The notes under the pieces: model-generated | What the model was told of the DNA's origin: nothing | The model's database searches: none | What the model saw: the letters and a program-made list of their open reading frames with translations, nothing else | In this document: piece after piece, positions 17,715 through 29,900 of the stretch | Layout: each line of letters starts with the position of its first letter | How positions within the stretch are numbered: position 1 is the first letter of the stretch | Program-made: the position numbers and the translations under genes | From: an uncultured Flavobacteriales bacterium | GTDB taxonomy: Bacteria > Bacteroidota > Bacteroidia > Flavobacteriales_G > Salibacteraceae | NCBI GenBank assembly: GCA_913062955.1 | Contig: CAJXZP010000014.1 | Coordinates: 1 to 64,000, forward strand | DNA: 64,000 bases | Direction of reading: 5' to 3'

Positions 17715-19955
17715 GTGCAAAGATTATTAATTTATATAAAACCAATTTTAATAAGGTTACCGTTAATCGGATTGATCTTTGTTATGTCTTTGGTCATAGC
17801 TCACCAAATTATCAAGTATACCCCTACGCAATATTTAACCATCGCTAAAATAAAATTAGATACCCGTAAATATGGCGTGTCAAACGATCTATTATACAAG
17901 GATTTTGATGTTTTTACTTCCGAGAACAAAATTGAAACCGAAGCGGAAATATTGGGCTCCCATTTATTAATAAAAAGAGCCTTGAAAAAAGTTCAATTTA
18001 ATAACCAAATCAAAAGAATTGGGAAAATAAAAACAACTACCTTATATAACAATAGTCCCATTTCCTTGAAATCCGAAATGAATAATAGGTTGTTATTTGA
18101 CGCGCCTTTTAAAGTGTTAATAGCAGATAGTGTCATCTATTTAAGCAATAATAATTTAAAAACTCCGGTGACCTTAGAAGGCAAATTAAATGAGTGGATG
18201 AACCTGCAAGGCAACAAAATTATGTTGGTAATCAATGACTCCATCATCGCCACGCAACAACTTCACCTGAATGGAAAATATGGGTTTACCTTCTTCTCCG
18301 AAGAGGGGTTGATCAATCATGTGAGAGCGCATTTACAAGTAACCGCTGTAGATAAAGAAATGACCATACTACGGGTCGTTTTTAAGGATGAAATGCCACA
18401 AAAAGCAGCCGATTTTAATAACGCCTTATGTGAAGCTTATATTGAAGATTATGTGCAAATGAAGACCTACGCAGCAAACAAAACCGTTGATTTTATTGAT
18501 TTAAAATTAGATGAGGTAGGAGAAGATTTGGAAAAAGCGGAATTCGCTTTAGAACAATATAAATTGAAAAATAGTGTGGTGAATGTGCGCCAGGAAACGG
18601 AAACTGGAATTAGACAAGTGGCAGATCTTCAGATACAATTGGTAAATACCATGATGGAGGAAAAGGCCATCTTAGAATTGGAACAGTATTTAGATAGTGG
18701 AAATTATTTTACCGAGACAGCCATTCAGGTGGGTTTCGGAGATTTGCTGTTAACAGAGCTCATTAAAAAATTGAAAATATTAAGAGATGAAAAGCATGAT
18801 TTAACCATCCGATTTACGGAAGGTAGTGATGAGGTGAAAGCGGTGAATGCTAAGATTGAAGAAATTATATTTTACATCAATGAAGCCATCCGGTCCAATA
18901 GAAATAACATTAAAATCAAAAGAGGGCAATTAGAAACAGATTTAGAAATTTTTGCGCACCAATTTGACAATATTCCTATACTAGAACGTAGGTTACAAAT
19001 CTTACAAAGAGAGTTTAATCTGCAAGAATCGGTATTTAATTTTTTATCTCAAAAAAGAATAGAGGCATTTATTGCATCCACTTCTTCTACCTCTTTTCAC
19101 CGAATAATTCAACAAGCTTATGTACCCAGCGCACCCTCTGCTCCCAATAAAACATTGATCACTTTTGTGTGTGGGCTTTTAGGGTTAATTACCGGAATTA
19201 CGATCGTGTTTTTATTGAGAATAACGGAAGCAAAAGTGTTGGATAGGGAAGACATTGAAAAGAATTCACTTTTACCATTATCGGGGTATATACATAAAGA
19301 AGCCAATAAATCAAGTAAAGATTACCAAACTATTATTCAGTCTTTAATACTAAAAGAGCTTTTAAAAGCCAAACAATTGATCACTGTAACTTCCACCGAG
19401 GCAAATGAAGGTAAAACCGAAGTAGCCCACAAAATATTAAATGCATTACTAGACAAAGGGTATTCTGCTTGTATAGTGAATCACGATGCTTCGGAAGTAC
19501 CAACCGATTTGAAACAAGAATTGAATTTGTTATCCTTGAAAATCAATGAATTGACGAGTGGTGCTGTCATAACCACCCGAAACGACCAGAAGGAATTAGG
19601 ACGAAACGCATCCTTGTTGACCAATAAACTGGAGGAACTCAAGGACGTATATGATTTTGTGGTCATAAATGCAGCTCCTATTGCCAAACATATTGAACCG
19701 GTGGTAATGATGAAAAATGCGGGTATTAGTTTTTTTGTATTTAAAGCGAATGTGAGTCAAATTGAATGGGTACAAAACATTAATCTTCTTGCGGAGGAAT
19801 ATACATTGAAAAATGTGCATTTGTTACTTACGGATGTAGATCAATACATAAACTACTCGGGTAATTATGTAAACCAAAAGGTGAATGTGATTGGAATTAT
19901 GAAACAGTGGAAGGCTCAGTTGGTCGGTTTAGTAAAATTAAGATCCAAAAAATGA
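17715..19955 (+). CDS. Wzc-like chain-length/co-polymerase protein with decayed tyrosine-kinase domain
   Basis: The 746-aa protein starts at GTG (no ATG is available near the first TM). It has TM1 at about 10-32, a Wzz/GNVR periplasmic region with long coiled coils, a Pro-rich segment (PSAPSAPNKTL), and TM2 at about 480-500. The cytosolic domain from 550 has the BY-kinase fold, but its motifs are altered: Walker A reads STEANEGKT without the usual Pro-Gly, the A' motif LVDxDLR is VNHDAS, and Walker B DxxxIDTPP is DFVVINAAP. The tail has only scattered tyrosines (QYINYSGNYVNQ). It likely controls chain length structurally rather than by phosphorylation. It overlaps the flippase gene by 4 nt (ATGA). 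Confidence 0.88.
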   Translation: MQRLLIYIKPILIRLPLIGLIFVMSLVIAHQIIKYTPTQYLTIAKIKLDTRKYGVSNDLLYKDFDVFTSENKIETEAEILGSHLLIKRALKKVQFNNQIKRIGKIKTTTLYNNSPISLKSEMNNRLLFDAPFKVLIADSVIYLSNNNLKTPVTLEGKLNEWMNLQGNKIMLVINDSIIATQQLHLNGKYGFTFFSEEGLINHVRAHLQVTAVDKEMTILRVVFKDEMPQKAADFNNALCEAYIEDYVQMKTYAANKTVDFIDLKLDEVGEDLEKAEFALEQYKLKNSVVNVRQETETGIRQVADLQIQLVNTMMEEKAILELEQYLDSGNYFTETAIQVGFGDLLLTELIKKLKILRDEKHDLTIRFTEGSDEVKAVNAKIEEIIFYINEAIRSNRNNIKIKRGQLETDLEIFAHQFDNIPILERRLQILQREFNLQESVFNFLSQKRIEAFIASTSSTSFHRIIQQAYVPSAPSAPNKTLITFVCGLLGLITGITIVFLLRITEAKVLDREDIEKNSLLPLSGYIHKEANKSSKDYQTIIQSLILKELLKAKQLITVTSTEANEGKTEVAHKILNALLDKGYSACIVNHDASEVPTDLKQELNLLSLKINELTSGAVITTRNDQKELGRNASLLTNKLEELKDVYDFVVINAAPIAKHIEPVVMMKNAGISFFVFKANVSQIEWVQNINLLAEEYTLKNVHLLLTDVDQYINYSGNYVNQKVNVIGIMKQWKAQLVGLVKLRSKK

Positions 19956-21208
19956 GACACAAAATCGTACATAAAATGAAAAATAATGCCGCTAAATTGA
20001 TCGTATTATCCGATCAAGCCTTGGTGAGTGGTATTAACTTTTTTGTGACCTTATTACTTGCGCGTTTTTTAGGATTAGACGATTTTGGTTTGTTTGCTTT
20101 TGGGTGGATGGTCGTGTTATTCTTTAGTAGTCTCCAATTGGCATTTATCATTTCTCCCTTGTTTACTTTATTTCCAAAACAGGAATTTCCTTCTCAATAT
20201 TTAAAATCAGTTCACAGCATCCAACTGCTATACACCGTCCTTACTTTTTTTTCGGCCATGGGTGGTTTGAAAGTGGTGATGTTATTAAAACCTGAATGGT
20301 ATGTAATTGGAACAGAATGGAGCTTACCCCTTGTCGCAGCTTTATTTGGGTTACAAGATTATTACCGAAGGGTAAACATTACTCGAAATCAACCCGTACA
20401 AACTTTGATTTCAGATGTATTAGCTTATGGTTTTCAGCCCATCGCAGTGTTGGCTTTATATTATTTCGATTGGCTGAACATTCATAATGCCTATGTAGCG
20501 ATAGCCGTATTGTTCGGGCTTTCGTCTGGGTATAATTTTCTTAGAAATTCATTGGAAATGAAGGTTGCCCCAATCGTTTTAACCGTAAAAGAAAACTGGG
20601 GGTTTTCAAAATATTTAGTGGGTACCGCATTACTGCAATGGGTATCGGGGAACTTCTTCATTATTGCAGCAGGAGCATTATTAACTCCTTTGGCCATTGG
20701 GGTTATTCGTATCGCCCAAAATGTAGTGGGTATCTTAAACGTGTTATTCTCCGCCCTAGAAAACATTGTTCCTTTAAAGGCCGCCCAATTATTATCCAGC
20801 TCCGGCTCGCGCCCAACTATGAATTACTTCAAAACCACCTTGATTTATGGAGGAGCATTAACGGTATCTGTTTTGATTGCTATCGCATTTGGAAGAAACT
20901 TAATTATCGAGTGGTTTTATGGAGTTCAGTACTTAGCTTATTCAAATGTGTTTTTAGGATTTACATTGATCTATGTATTTGTGTTTTTAAATACCATTTT
21001 AGGATTTGTAATTAGGACGTTTGAAATGAATCGCATTTTTTTAATCAGCTACATTTTCACTTCTGTATTTAGTGTGCTTGCAGCTAAGCCAATCATTTCT
21101 CATTGGGGAGTGTACGGAGTAATAATAGGGTTATTGGGAACACAACTATTAAATATAGGAGTGTATTCCTATTCGTTAAAATCAAAAATTATTGGATTAT
21201 GGAAATAG
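19952..21208 (+). CDS. Wzx-type lipid-linked polysaccharide flippase (MATE-like)
   Basis: The ATG at 19952 overlaps the stop of the previous gene as ATGA, the sign of translational coupling; an earlier GTG at 19907 is rejected. The 418-aa product has about 12 TM helices and the N-terminal pattern of the polysaccharide biosynthesis/MATE superfamily (SDQALVSGINFFVTLLLARFLGLDDFGLFAFGWMV). It moves undecaprenyl-linked repeat units across the inner membrane in Wzx/Wzy-dependent polysaccharide synthesis. It overlaps the following glycosyltransferase by 10 nt. Confidence 0.87.
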   Translation: MRHKIVHKMKNNAAKLIVLSDQALVSGINFFVTLLLARFLGLDDFGLFAFGWMVVLFFSSLQLAFIISPLFTLFPKQEFPSQYLKSVHSIQLLYTVLTFFSAMGGLKVVMLLKPEWYVIGTEWSLPLVAALFGLQDYYRRVNITRNQPVQTLISDVLAYGFQPIAVLALYYFDWLNIHNAYVAIAVLFGLSSGYNFLRNSLEMKVAPIVLTVKENWGFSKYLVGTALLQWVSGNFFIIAAGALLTPLAIGVIRIAQNVVGILNVLFSALENIVPLKAAQLLSSSGSRPTMNYFKTTLIYGGALTVSVLIAIAFGRNLIIEWFYGVQYLAYSNVFLGFTLIYVFVFLNTILGFVIRTFEMNRIFLISYIFTSVFSVLAAKPIISHWGVYGVIIGLLGTQLLNIGVYSYSLKSKIIGLWK

Positions 21209-22311
21209 TACATGTTGTTTTAGGAAAAGTGAATACCCACAAAATGAATGGGGTGAACAAAGTGGTAGACAATTTGGCAAAAAACCAAATAGAGCTTGGT
21301 CATCAAGTAACTATTTGGGGAATTACCAAAAATCCGGATAATGATTATTCGGAAAGAATTTATGATACAAAATTGTTCTTAAATAGTACCAAATTTCTAG
21401 TGCCAAAAGGAATGATCAAGGCCATCAAAACAGTAGCTCCAGGAACCGTTTTTCATGTTCATGGGGGCTTTATTCCGCAATTTTTTTTAATCACCATCTT
21501 TCTCCGGATTTATGGTTTTTCGTATGTGTTTACCTCTCATGGAAGTTACAATTCAGTTGCCATGGAACGGAGCTATTGGAAGAAAATGTTATATGTATGG
21601 TTCTTTGATAGCGCTATTGTAAGTCATGCCAAATCCATGCATTTTATTGGAGAAAGTGAAATTGAAGGGGCTAAAGAATTATTCGATTTTTCCAATTATG
21701 AGTTGATCCCAAACGGCCAAAGTTTTGATGATCATTTATTACCCCCAAAACGAAATTTAGATCGTTTTACGGTATTTGGTTTTTGTGGTCGCTTAGACAT
21801 CAAAACCAAAGGGTTGGATTTATTATTCAAAGGGTTTGCCCAATATGTTCAAGAAACCCAAAACGATCAAGTGGAGTTGTGGATCATTGGGGATGGGGAA
21901 GAACGAGTTGTTCTTGAAAAAATAGCCATAAAATTAGGGATTGCTGATCAAGTCCGATTTTGGGGAAGTGTTTTTGGAGAGCGTAAAAGAGAGTTAATAC
22001 GCAAATTTGACTTTATGGTTTTAACTTCTCGCAACGAAGGTTTACCCGGAGTCGTACTCGAAGCTGCGGCTTTGGGTGTTCCCAGTATTGTTAGTCAAGA
22101 AACCAATATGGCCGCCTATTTACTCAAGTACCACGCAGGATTAGCGCTGGCTGAAAATGATCCGAAAAACATTCAGGCTTCCTTAAAATTTGCCACTCAA
22201 TCAAGATTAAATAAAAGAATTCAATCCTTTAAACTAGGGGCAATGAATATGGTTGCCAAAGAATTTGATTGGAAATCTATTGCCTCTCGGGTATCTCAAT
22301 TGTATGTATAA
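21199..22311 (+). CDS. GT4-family glycosyltransferase
   Basis: ATG 21199 (MEIVHVVLGKVNTHKMNGVNKVV) gives 370 aa; the frame upstream is inside the flippase gene. The fold is GT-B. The N-terminal domain has the Gly-rich acceptor loop near NGVNKVV. The C-terminal GT4 domain begins at FTVFGFCGRLDIKTKGLDLLFKGF, and its E-x7-E motif is EGLPGVVLEAAALG. It is a retaining transferase adding a sugar to the lipid-linked repeat unit; donor and acceptor are unknown. It lies between wzx- and wzy-like genes and overlaps both. Confidence 0.88.
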   Translation: MEIVHVVLGKVNTHKMNGVNKVVDNLAKNQIELGHQVTIWGITKNPDNDYSERIYDTKLFLNSTKFLVPKGMIKAIKTVAPGTVFHVHGGFIPQFFLITIFLRIYGFSYVFTSHGSYNSVAMERSYWKKMLYVWFFDSAIVSHAKSMHFIGESEIEGAKELFDFSNYELIPNGQSFDDHLLPPKRNLDRFTVFGFCGRLDIKTKGLDLLFKGFAQYVQETQNDQVELWIIGDGEERVVLEKIAIKLGIADQVRFWGSVFGERKRELIRKFDFMVLTSRNEGLPGVVLEAAALGVPSIVSQETNMAAYLLKYHAGLALAENDPKNIQASLKFATQSRLNKRIQSFKLGAMNMVAKEFDWKSIASRVSQLYV

Positions 22312-23611
22312 TGAAAAAATTCCATATTGGGTAAGAAATATTTCTACCGTACTGATTGTTATTTTAAGTATCAAAATAGCCGGATATTTTTGTATTGTAG
22401 AAGATCGTACCATTAATCAAATATTTAAAGTGATTTCTAGAATGGGTATGACAGGGACCATTCTTTTTCTCTACTTAAAAACTATAAAGTTAGGTTGTTT
22501 AACCACCTTCAAATATGAAAACGTTTTAGCTACTAGTTTATACCTCGGGTATTTGTTTTTAGGGTTGGCCTCTTTTGGATGGTCTTCCGATGTCAAGTAT
22601 TCCATCTTACAATGGTTAATGACATTTGAAAGCTTGGTTTTCGTGATTTTATTTATGCGTGTAATTAGTTTGATTAACTACTACTTTCCTGTGTACACCG
22701 TAAGTTTAATTCATGTATTTACCGTGGCTGTTTTTCCAATTATGATGATTTTTATTTTGGGTTCCATCGTACAACCGGATTTGTTTTTTAGAGGAATGCG
22801 AGGTGGGGCGGAACAACGTTTAGGGGGCTATTACATGAACCCAAATGAATTAGGAATGTTATCGAGCATTGGGGCCGCCATGACTTATTTGTATGTGCAA
22901 AAAGCGTCAAAAAAAGTAGGGGCTGTACTCATGTTACTGGCTTCATTAATTGTTCTGGGTTTAACGGCTTCTCGGTCTTCCGCTATTGGTTTTTTATTAA
23001 TTATGGGGATTTTGATCTTACAATCGGAAAACAAAAAATTGAAAATTAGCATGTTTGTTGGCGTGGCATTAGCGATTCCTGCCATTTTGAAATTTATGAT
23101 TTTTAAAGATGGAGGGGGCGTGGAAGAAGTATTGAGTATGACTGGAAGAATTCCATTTTGGACCGCTTTATTAAAGGAGGGGATTATTCGTGAACCCTTT
23201 TTTGGATTTGGGTTTATGCGTATTAATTACACCGATTATTTTGAGAGTTTAAATACCTACGCAGCTAGAATGACCCACAATACATTCATGCAAGTGTTAA
23301 TGAACCTTGGGTTTGTGGGTTTCTTTGTGGCTTTTTGGCAATTAGTAATGACCATTAGTAATTATTTTAAGGAAAGAAAAAAAAGTAGGTATGGTAAATT
23401 TTTCGTGGCCATGTTTATTCCAATTTTCATTAATTCCTTAACGGAGTTCGGGATTTTTGGGGAAACTAATTTTGGAATATTATTCTACCAATTCTTGATT
23501 TTATTGTTTGTATTTCAAGTCAGAACAAACCGTTCAAAAAGTGAAGATTACAAATTACGCTTATTTCAAAAACGATGGCGCTTAAATAGCAAAAATCAAA
23601 CTGCCAATTAA
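22304..23611 (+). CDS. Wzy/O-antigen-ligase-family polysaccharide polymerase
   Basis: ATG 22304 overlaps the end of the preceding gene by 8 nt and gives 435 aa. About 11 TM helices are visible, with a large periplasmic loop. The conserved region GGYYMNPNELGMLSSIGAA followed by LTASRSSAIGFLL is the O-antigen ligase/Wzy signature. A second loop carries GFGFMRINYTDYFESLNTYAARMTHNTFMQVLMNLG with the typical His-Asn. It polymerises repeat units on the periplasmic side. It is the last gene of the tightly packed export block; a 357-nt gap follows. Confidence 0.87.
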   Translation: MYNEKIPYWVRNISTVLIVILSIKIAGYFCIVEDRTINQIFKVISRMGMTGTILFLYLKTIKLGCLTTFKYENVLATSLYLGYLFLGLASFGWSSDVKYSILQWLMTFESLVFVILFMRVISLINYYFPVYTVSLIHVFTVAVFPIMMIFILGSIVQPDLFFRGMRGGAEQRLGGYYMNPNELGMLSSIGAAMTYLYVQKASKKVGAVLMLLASLIVLGLTASRSSAIGFLLIMGILILQSENKKLKISMFVGVALAIPAILKFMIFKDGGGVEEVLSMTGRIPFWTALLKEGIIREPFFGFGFMRINYTDYFESLNTYAARMTHNTFMQVLMNLGFVGFFVAFWQLVMTISNYFKERKKSRYGKFFVAMFIPIFINSLTEFGIFGETNFGILFYQFLILLFVFQVRTNRSKSEDYKLRLFQKRWRLNSKNQTAN

Positions 23612-23968
23612 GGGTTAAATCACTTTTGTTTTTCGATTGTTTATGAAATTTTACCCGAAAATAAAGGCGTTTTTACGTTAAACAAATGTTTTCAAAACCA
23701 ATCACGATACCCAATAATAAAAAACTAATTTCTACTTAAGGTTGTCCTCCCTTGATGGATATGTGCTGAAATTAAAATGTCCAACCTCCAGACCGTCTCA
23801 TCCAGATTCAAAACTTCCAAAAACAAAAAAAACTTTCCGAAATTGGGAATGTTTAGGGATTGAATTTTTACTAAAAATTACTTATGTAATTAAGGGTTAG
23901 TTAGTTGTGTTGTGATGTGGGTTTTGGCATTGCGTTGGCTACATGCAAAATTGCATAAAGCCTAGACC
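23612..23968. other. Intergenic stretch carrying a sigma-54 promoter candidate
   Basis: No gene is present. The gap contains A-rich runs around 23820 and a GG-N10-GC element at its right end (see next entry). No T-tract terminator for the upstream genes was found. Confidence 0.5.
23925..23940 (+). promoter_or_regulatory. Sigma-54 promoter candidate before the giant surface protein
   Basis: TGGCATTGCGTTGGCT matches the -24/-12 consensus TGGCAyrNNNNTTGCw at 10 of 12 informative positions and keeps the invariant GG and GC exactly 10 nt apart (GG 23926-23927, GC 23938-23939). Transcription would begin about 12 nt later, leaving an 18-nt leader before ATG 23969. A sigma-54 activator is encoded 12 kb upstream in the same locus. 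Other gaps I scanned by eye gave no match of equal quality. Confidence 0.6.
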
Positions 23969-26900
23969 ATGAAAGTAACATATATAATTTTGTTCTTAGT
24001 GCCCCTTTTTCTTCAGGGACTAACGCAAACCAATCCAGAAATTTCCACGATTGTTATTCCAGAAATAACCGTTTGTGATGACGCTGAAGTTTTTCAGGTA
24101 ACGATTAAGAATGTTTCATTGAGTAGTTTAAACGCTCCCTTGATTCAAATAACACTGCCTACGGGAATAAAATATGTACTCGGGTCGGTTAGTGAATCTA
24201 CTAACTCAAACGTTTCGCAATCCAATACGAGTGATTTGGGAGCCCCGGTTTTCTCCGCTAATAATTTAAACGCAGGCGATTCCATCAAGTTTGAAATAGA
24301 AATAGAAGCTGGAATTCCGACTATTGTATACCAACAACAGGGTAACGTCTTTAGGAATTTAGTTAATTTAACCTATACCGGGGGAAGTGAAAATCATACC
24401 TCAAATGCTTACAATGTGTTGTATGCTGCACTCAGTATTTTAAGCGTTAGTCCCACATCTCAAACGGCCGTTACCGGTGATTCTGTCACCCGATCCATTA
24501 CCATCATTAATGCGGGTAATGGTAAATTAAGTAGTTTTAGTTTATCGGATGTTCGAAACCTGGCAGGGGTAGATTTAATCCTTACTAATATCGGGACATT
24601 AAATGGGGCTCAAAACGAAATTACACTAAGTGGATCCGATTTTAGTGCCATCGGTAATAATGATTCTTATTTCAATACTGATGAACAAATCACCCTCGTA
24701 CAAACTTTAGTAGCCTCCGGATGTAGCGAAAATACTGTTACGTCTACGCTTAATACATCCTGGGGTTGTGATTCAGAAACTCGTGAATCCAGTAATTCGT
24801 ATGCACATGTAAGCATTGAACTTAAAAATCCCAGTTTAGGAATTAGTTCCACGGACGATTTATCCGCTTGTTTTAGTACCGAACAAAGTGGGCAACAAAT
24901 TGAATTAACCAATAATGGCCAAGGTTACGCTACCAACGTAATTGTCGATATCTATAAGTCTTCTGGAGGAGCTTACGACCAAGATCTATTTTCAGCAATC
25001 GATGAAAATAGTATGACCTACCAAAGAGGGAGTAATGGAACTCCGGTATCCATTACTCCTGTTTCGTATAGTACTCGAAATGACGGTGCCTATAGCTGTT
25101 TGGGGAGTAGCCCAATTGGGAGAGTGGTGATCAGTTTACCTTTTGATCTGGCTCCCGGAGAAACCGTTTATATTGAATGGAATTCATTTCATTGTTGCGT
25201 CAGTGAATGTAATAATGAGGACTTAATGGGATGGAAGTACAAAGTAGATTACGAAGATATGTGTGGCAATAACAACTATTCCAGTACCAAGACAGGGGAG
25301 GGATCTACCGAATTGAATATGACACTATTTACAGAAACCCCCATTGATATTAATGCAGGTGAAACACTCCCCTTTGTATATACTATTTCAAGTCACGATA
25401 ATAATTTACCCTTAGGAACCAATGCACAATATGAAGTGATTATGGAAATACCTCTAGGTTTAGATTGGGCGGGTGGAGCCAATGATTTTACATGGACCTC
25501 AAGTCCCAGTTCTTGGACCCCGAGTTCGGTGACTTTTAATTCGAATACCCGGGAAATTACGGGAATATTCCTTGTGCCTGAACCCTTTAATATTCAGAAA
25601 TCGGAAATTACCGTGAATTTAACCGGCAATTGTTCCGCTAGCACTTCGGGTTTAAAAACGATTACCTTGGATATTAATTACGTGCCCGATACTACATGTA
25701 GCTCGTGTAAAGTAGATATGGTATGTAATAAAACCACCACCACCAATTTACATTGTCCCATTTTAAATTGTGAAGGTTTTCACTTTTTATCCTTTGAGAC
25801 TACTCGTACCAATTTTGGAAGCCCCGATAATAATACTAACGGATTGGCGGATAATTCTGGGACTATAGATATGACCAAGGTAAAAGTGAAAAGAGTTATG
25901 GTGGGAGATACGCTTCAAACCACCTATAAAGTTTTGGTTTCAACGGGATCTAATATGAGTCAGTTTTATAACTTCTTTGTGGAGGCAAATATTGACTATG
26001 GTCAGAACTTAACCTTCTTGAATGGTGAAATTATCGTTTATGATGATGTAACAGATTTAAATTATTCCTGTACCAATTTCCAAACTACCGTAGTGAACGG
26101 AAGTGGGAGTGCACGTAAATTTCAATATACCATGCTTCCTAATTATGATTGTTTAGGATTACCAGATACCCCTGGATCTGGAACCCAATTTTTCTTTACC
26201 GATGGTGATTCCATCACCTTCACCGTTAATTATGAGGTAACCGGTAACATTGGTGGCAGTATTGAAGAAGTCACCATAAATAACGATTTGTTTTCAAGCG
26301 CATTTAGCGCCCCTTGGGGAGCAGATGCCGCACAACTAAGTACCGATAAATGGGGCTGTGATGATTACGATGGCCGATTTACGTTGATCGGTTATTATTT
26401 TGATAATAGTTGGACCAGTAATTATACCGTGAAAACATGTTCTCGGGTGATCCAACAAAATTTTTGGTTCAGTATTGGAGATTGTTGTGATAATTATGAT
26501 GGAGGAAATCTTTTTCCTTACGAATACAGAAACTGGGCCCATATTAAGGAGGTTAGAGTTAGTTATCCAACAGACTATGAGGTGGTGAATGTCTATTTTA
26601 GACAAAAACGGACTAAAACCACCAATTCCTCTGCTACCGAAACCATCTGGTCCATCTCCCCTTATCACAATAGTGGTGGAAATATGTATTTTAATTTAGA
26701 GCAACATTACATAGAATTTGGAGGAACCCTAAATTATAGCGATGATGGATTTAGCGGTACCGTTTACTTAGAATTAGCACCTACTTGTGATGTGCCCATT
26801 AATTCCTATGAAGATATTAATTGGGAATTCCAATTTGCTAAGAATGATATTATTGGTGGAGGCGTAACTTCCTTTTTAACCGAATCACCTGATCGGATTC

Positions 26901-29900
26901 GATATAGACCTACGACTTTGACTTTAGCTTCTTCCAATCCTATTGTAGATGGATTGGGAAGAACGGTTAACTGGAATTTACAAGTGAAAAATACGACCTC
27001 TTATTCCAGTGCAGCCAACTCATGGGTCCATTTCAAATCTCCATCGGGGGATGTCGAGTTACTGTATGTAATTGATGATGCATCTGGGGATACCTTAAGT
27101 TTAACAAGTGATTATTTCGAATTAGGAACGGTAAGTACGAATAGTACTAAATCTCTAAGTATTATTGCTAAATACTCCGGGTGTGCACCGGATCAGTTGG
27201 TGGTTTATTCTGGGTATGAATGTTCGGGATACCCAAGCGATTTCGCTCATTTTTATTGTACGTATACCACGTTCGGGTTAGAGGTGGAACCCAAAAATGC
27301 AGAGCCACAAGTGACCATTACTGGAACTACCATTGGAGATGATTGTAGTGATATTATTGAGGTGACCATTGAGGTGGCGAGTGTTCGTTTTGCCCATGTA
27401 GATAGTATTGTGGTAGAAATTGATGCCATCGGAAATTCCATGTCTTTTATTAGTGGTTCGGGTCAACTTAAATTCCCAACTTCAGGGTCTTTTACGAGTG
27501 TTTCTGATCCCCAATTTGCAGGAGGGATTTCTACCTATAACATCATGGATCTGGATGCGGACTTATTGGAAAATGCGTTGGTGGGGGTCATGGATGTGAC
27601 CAAAAATAGATTCCAATTGAAATTTCAAATGCAACTGGATAATAGCTTTGAATCGGGTCATTACGTGCAATTAGCCATTAAAAGTAAAGAGATTTGTGGA
27701 AATGATTTACCCCAAATAAATTTGGCCTATGATCCATCCGTGCAATTTAATGTCAATACCATTGCAGGATTATCTAGCGATGTTTCCGACTCTTGGGGAA
27801 TCGCTTGGGGTGACTATGATAACGATGGATTTGAAGATGTATATGTAGCCGAATACGCTGAAAATCAAGGTAGCTATTTGTATCATAATAATGGGGACGG
27901 TAGTTTCACAAAAGAGACCTCTGGTGTTATTGTAACGGATGGAGGTAGTTCCATTGCGGGTACTTGGGGTGATTACAATAACGATGGTTTCCTAGATCTT
28001 TTTGTTGCCAATAATACAGGGGCATTAAATGCCCTATATAAAAATACGGGAAGTGGAAATTTTACTCGAATTACTACTGGAGATATAGCCAATTACGGTG
28101 GTTATTGTCATGGTGCGAGTTGGGTAGATTACGATAATGATGGTTATTTAGATCTGTTTGTAACCGATTATATGACCACCAAATTTAATGTATTGTACAA
28201 AAATAATGGAGATGAAACCTTTACGGTCATTACCAACTCAGCATTGGTACAAGAAGCCACCAGGTCTATTGGTGCTACCTGGGCTGATTACGACAATGAT
28301 GGGGATATGGATGTATTTGTTCCGGCAACTTCGGGCCTGAGTAACTCTCTATTTCGTAATAACGGAGCGGGTGAATTTGAAAAAATGACCAGCATAGGAA
28401 TTCCGGTAGATAACGCAAATTCAGTGGGTTGTAGTTGGGGGGATATGGATAATGATGGGGATTTAGACTTGTTTGTTACCAACACCAGTGGACAGAATAA
28501 TTTTTTCTTTCTAAATGATGGGGATGGCACATTTACCGAAGTTACCTCTGGCCTATTAGTCTCAGATGGAGGACACTCTAGTAGTAGTAACTGGGTAGAT
28601 TTTGATAACGATGGCGACCTTGATTTATATGTATGTAATGATCAATCGGATGCCAATGCCATGTACATCAATGATGGAAATGGGAATTTTTTAAAACCGG
28701 AAAATCCACTAAGTGCTGATTTAGGAAATTCGTACTCCCAAGGGTGGAGTGATTTTGATAACGATGGAGATTTAGACCTTTTGGTAGGAAATCATTCCAA
28801 TGAAAGCAATGTGTTCTTTGAAAATAGTCGAGCGAGTTGTAACAGTTGGTTTTGTTTAAAGTTGATTGGGGTTAACTCTAACAAAAGCGCCATCGGTGCA
28901 CGGGTTAGGGTGAAGGCTACAATTAATGGGCAACCTACATGGCAACTAAAAGAAATTTCGGCACAAACAGGGGGAGGAGCAGGAAGTCAAAATTCGTTGA
29001 AAGCGCTCTTCGGATTAGCCGATGCTTCTACGGTAGATTCGGTGATCATTCAATGGCCTTCGGGTTACCGTCAAGTATTAACCAATCAATCTATTAATTC
29101 ATGTACCGATTTGACGGAAGGGGATGGAATGCAAGTATGTGGGGTCGTTTACCATGATGAAAATTCCAATTGTTCCCAAGATGCCAATGAAAAAGGAATC
29201 CCTGGAACCCAAATAACCATTCAACCTGGAGACCGTGGTGTTACTACGGATGAAAATGGGGAATACGAGGTGTTTTTGGAAGCTGGTTCCTATACCATAA
29301 CTCAAACACTACCTTCGGGATGGACCACCAACTGTGCAGTAAATGGACATAGTATAACCGTCTCTAATGGGCAGGTGTATTGTGGAAATAACTTTGGAAA
29401 TACAAGTTCTTGTCCAGATCCCAACTTGTCGGTAATGATTGGAACCACCGCCCTACGGAAAGGTTTTCAAAATGAATATGTGGTTCTTTATGCTAATACG
29501 GGTGCGTATGATGCCGTGAACGTGGAGTTAAGCATCACTTTTGATGATGCCATTATTCCCTTAAGCGCCACTATTCCGTGGACGTCTGAAGTGCAAAATG
29601 GAAATACAACCACCTATACTTGGCTTATTGATTCTATGAAAGCGGTGACGACTTATGATTTGAAAATTATTGATTCCGTTAGTGTATTATCCAATATAGA
29701 TGATGAGTTAACGGTTTCCGCAAGTATTACCGATTTCGGAGATGATTGTGATGCTTCTGATAATACATTTACGGAAACCAATTCTGTGGTAGGAGCCGTT
29801 GATCCTAATGATTTACTGGTATTCCCATTAGGAGATGGAACGGATGGATTTATAGATAAAACGCAGGTACTACGTTACAAAATCAGGTTTCAAAATGTAG

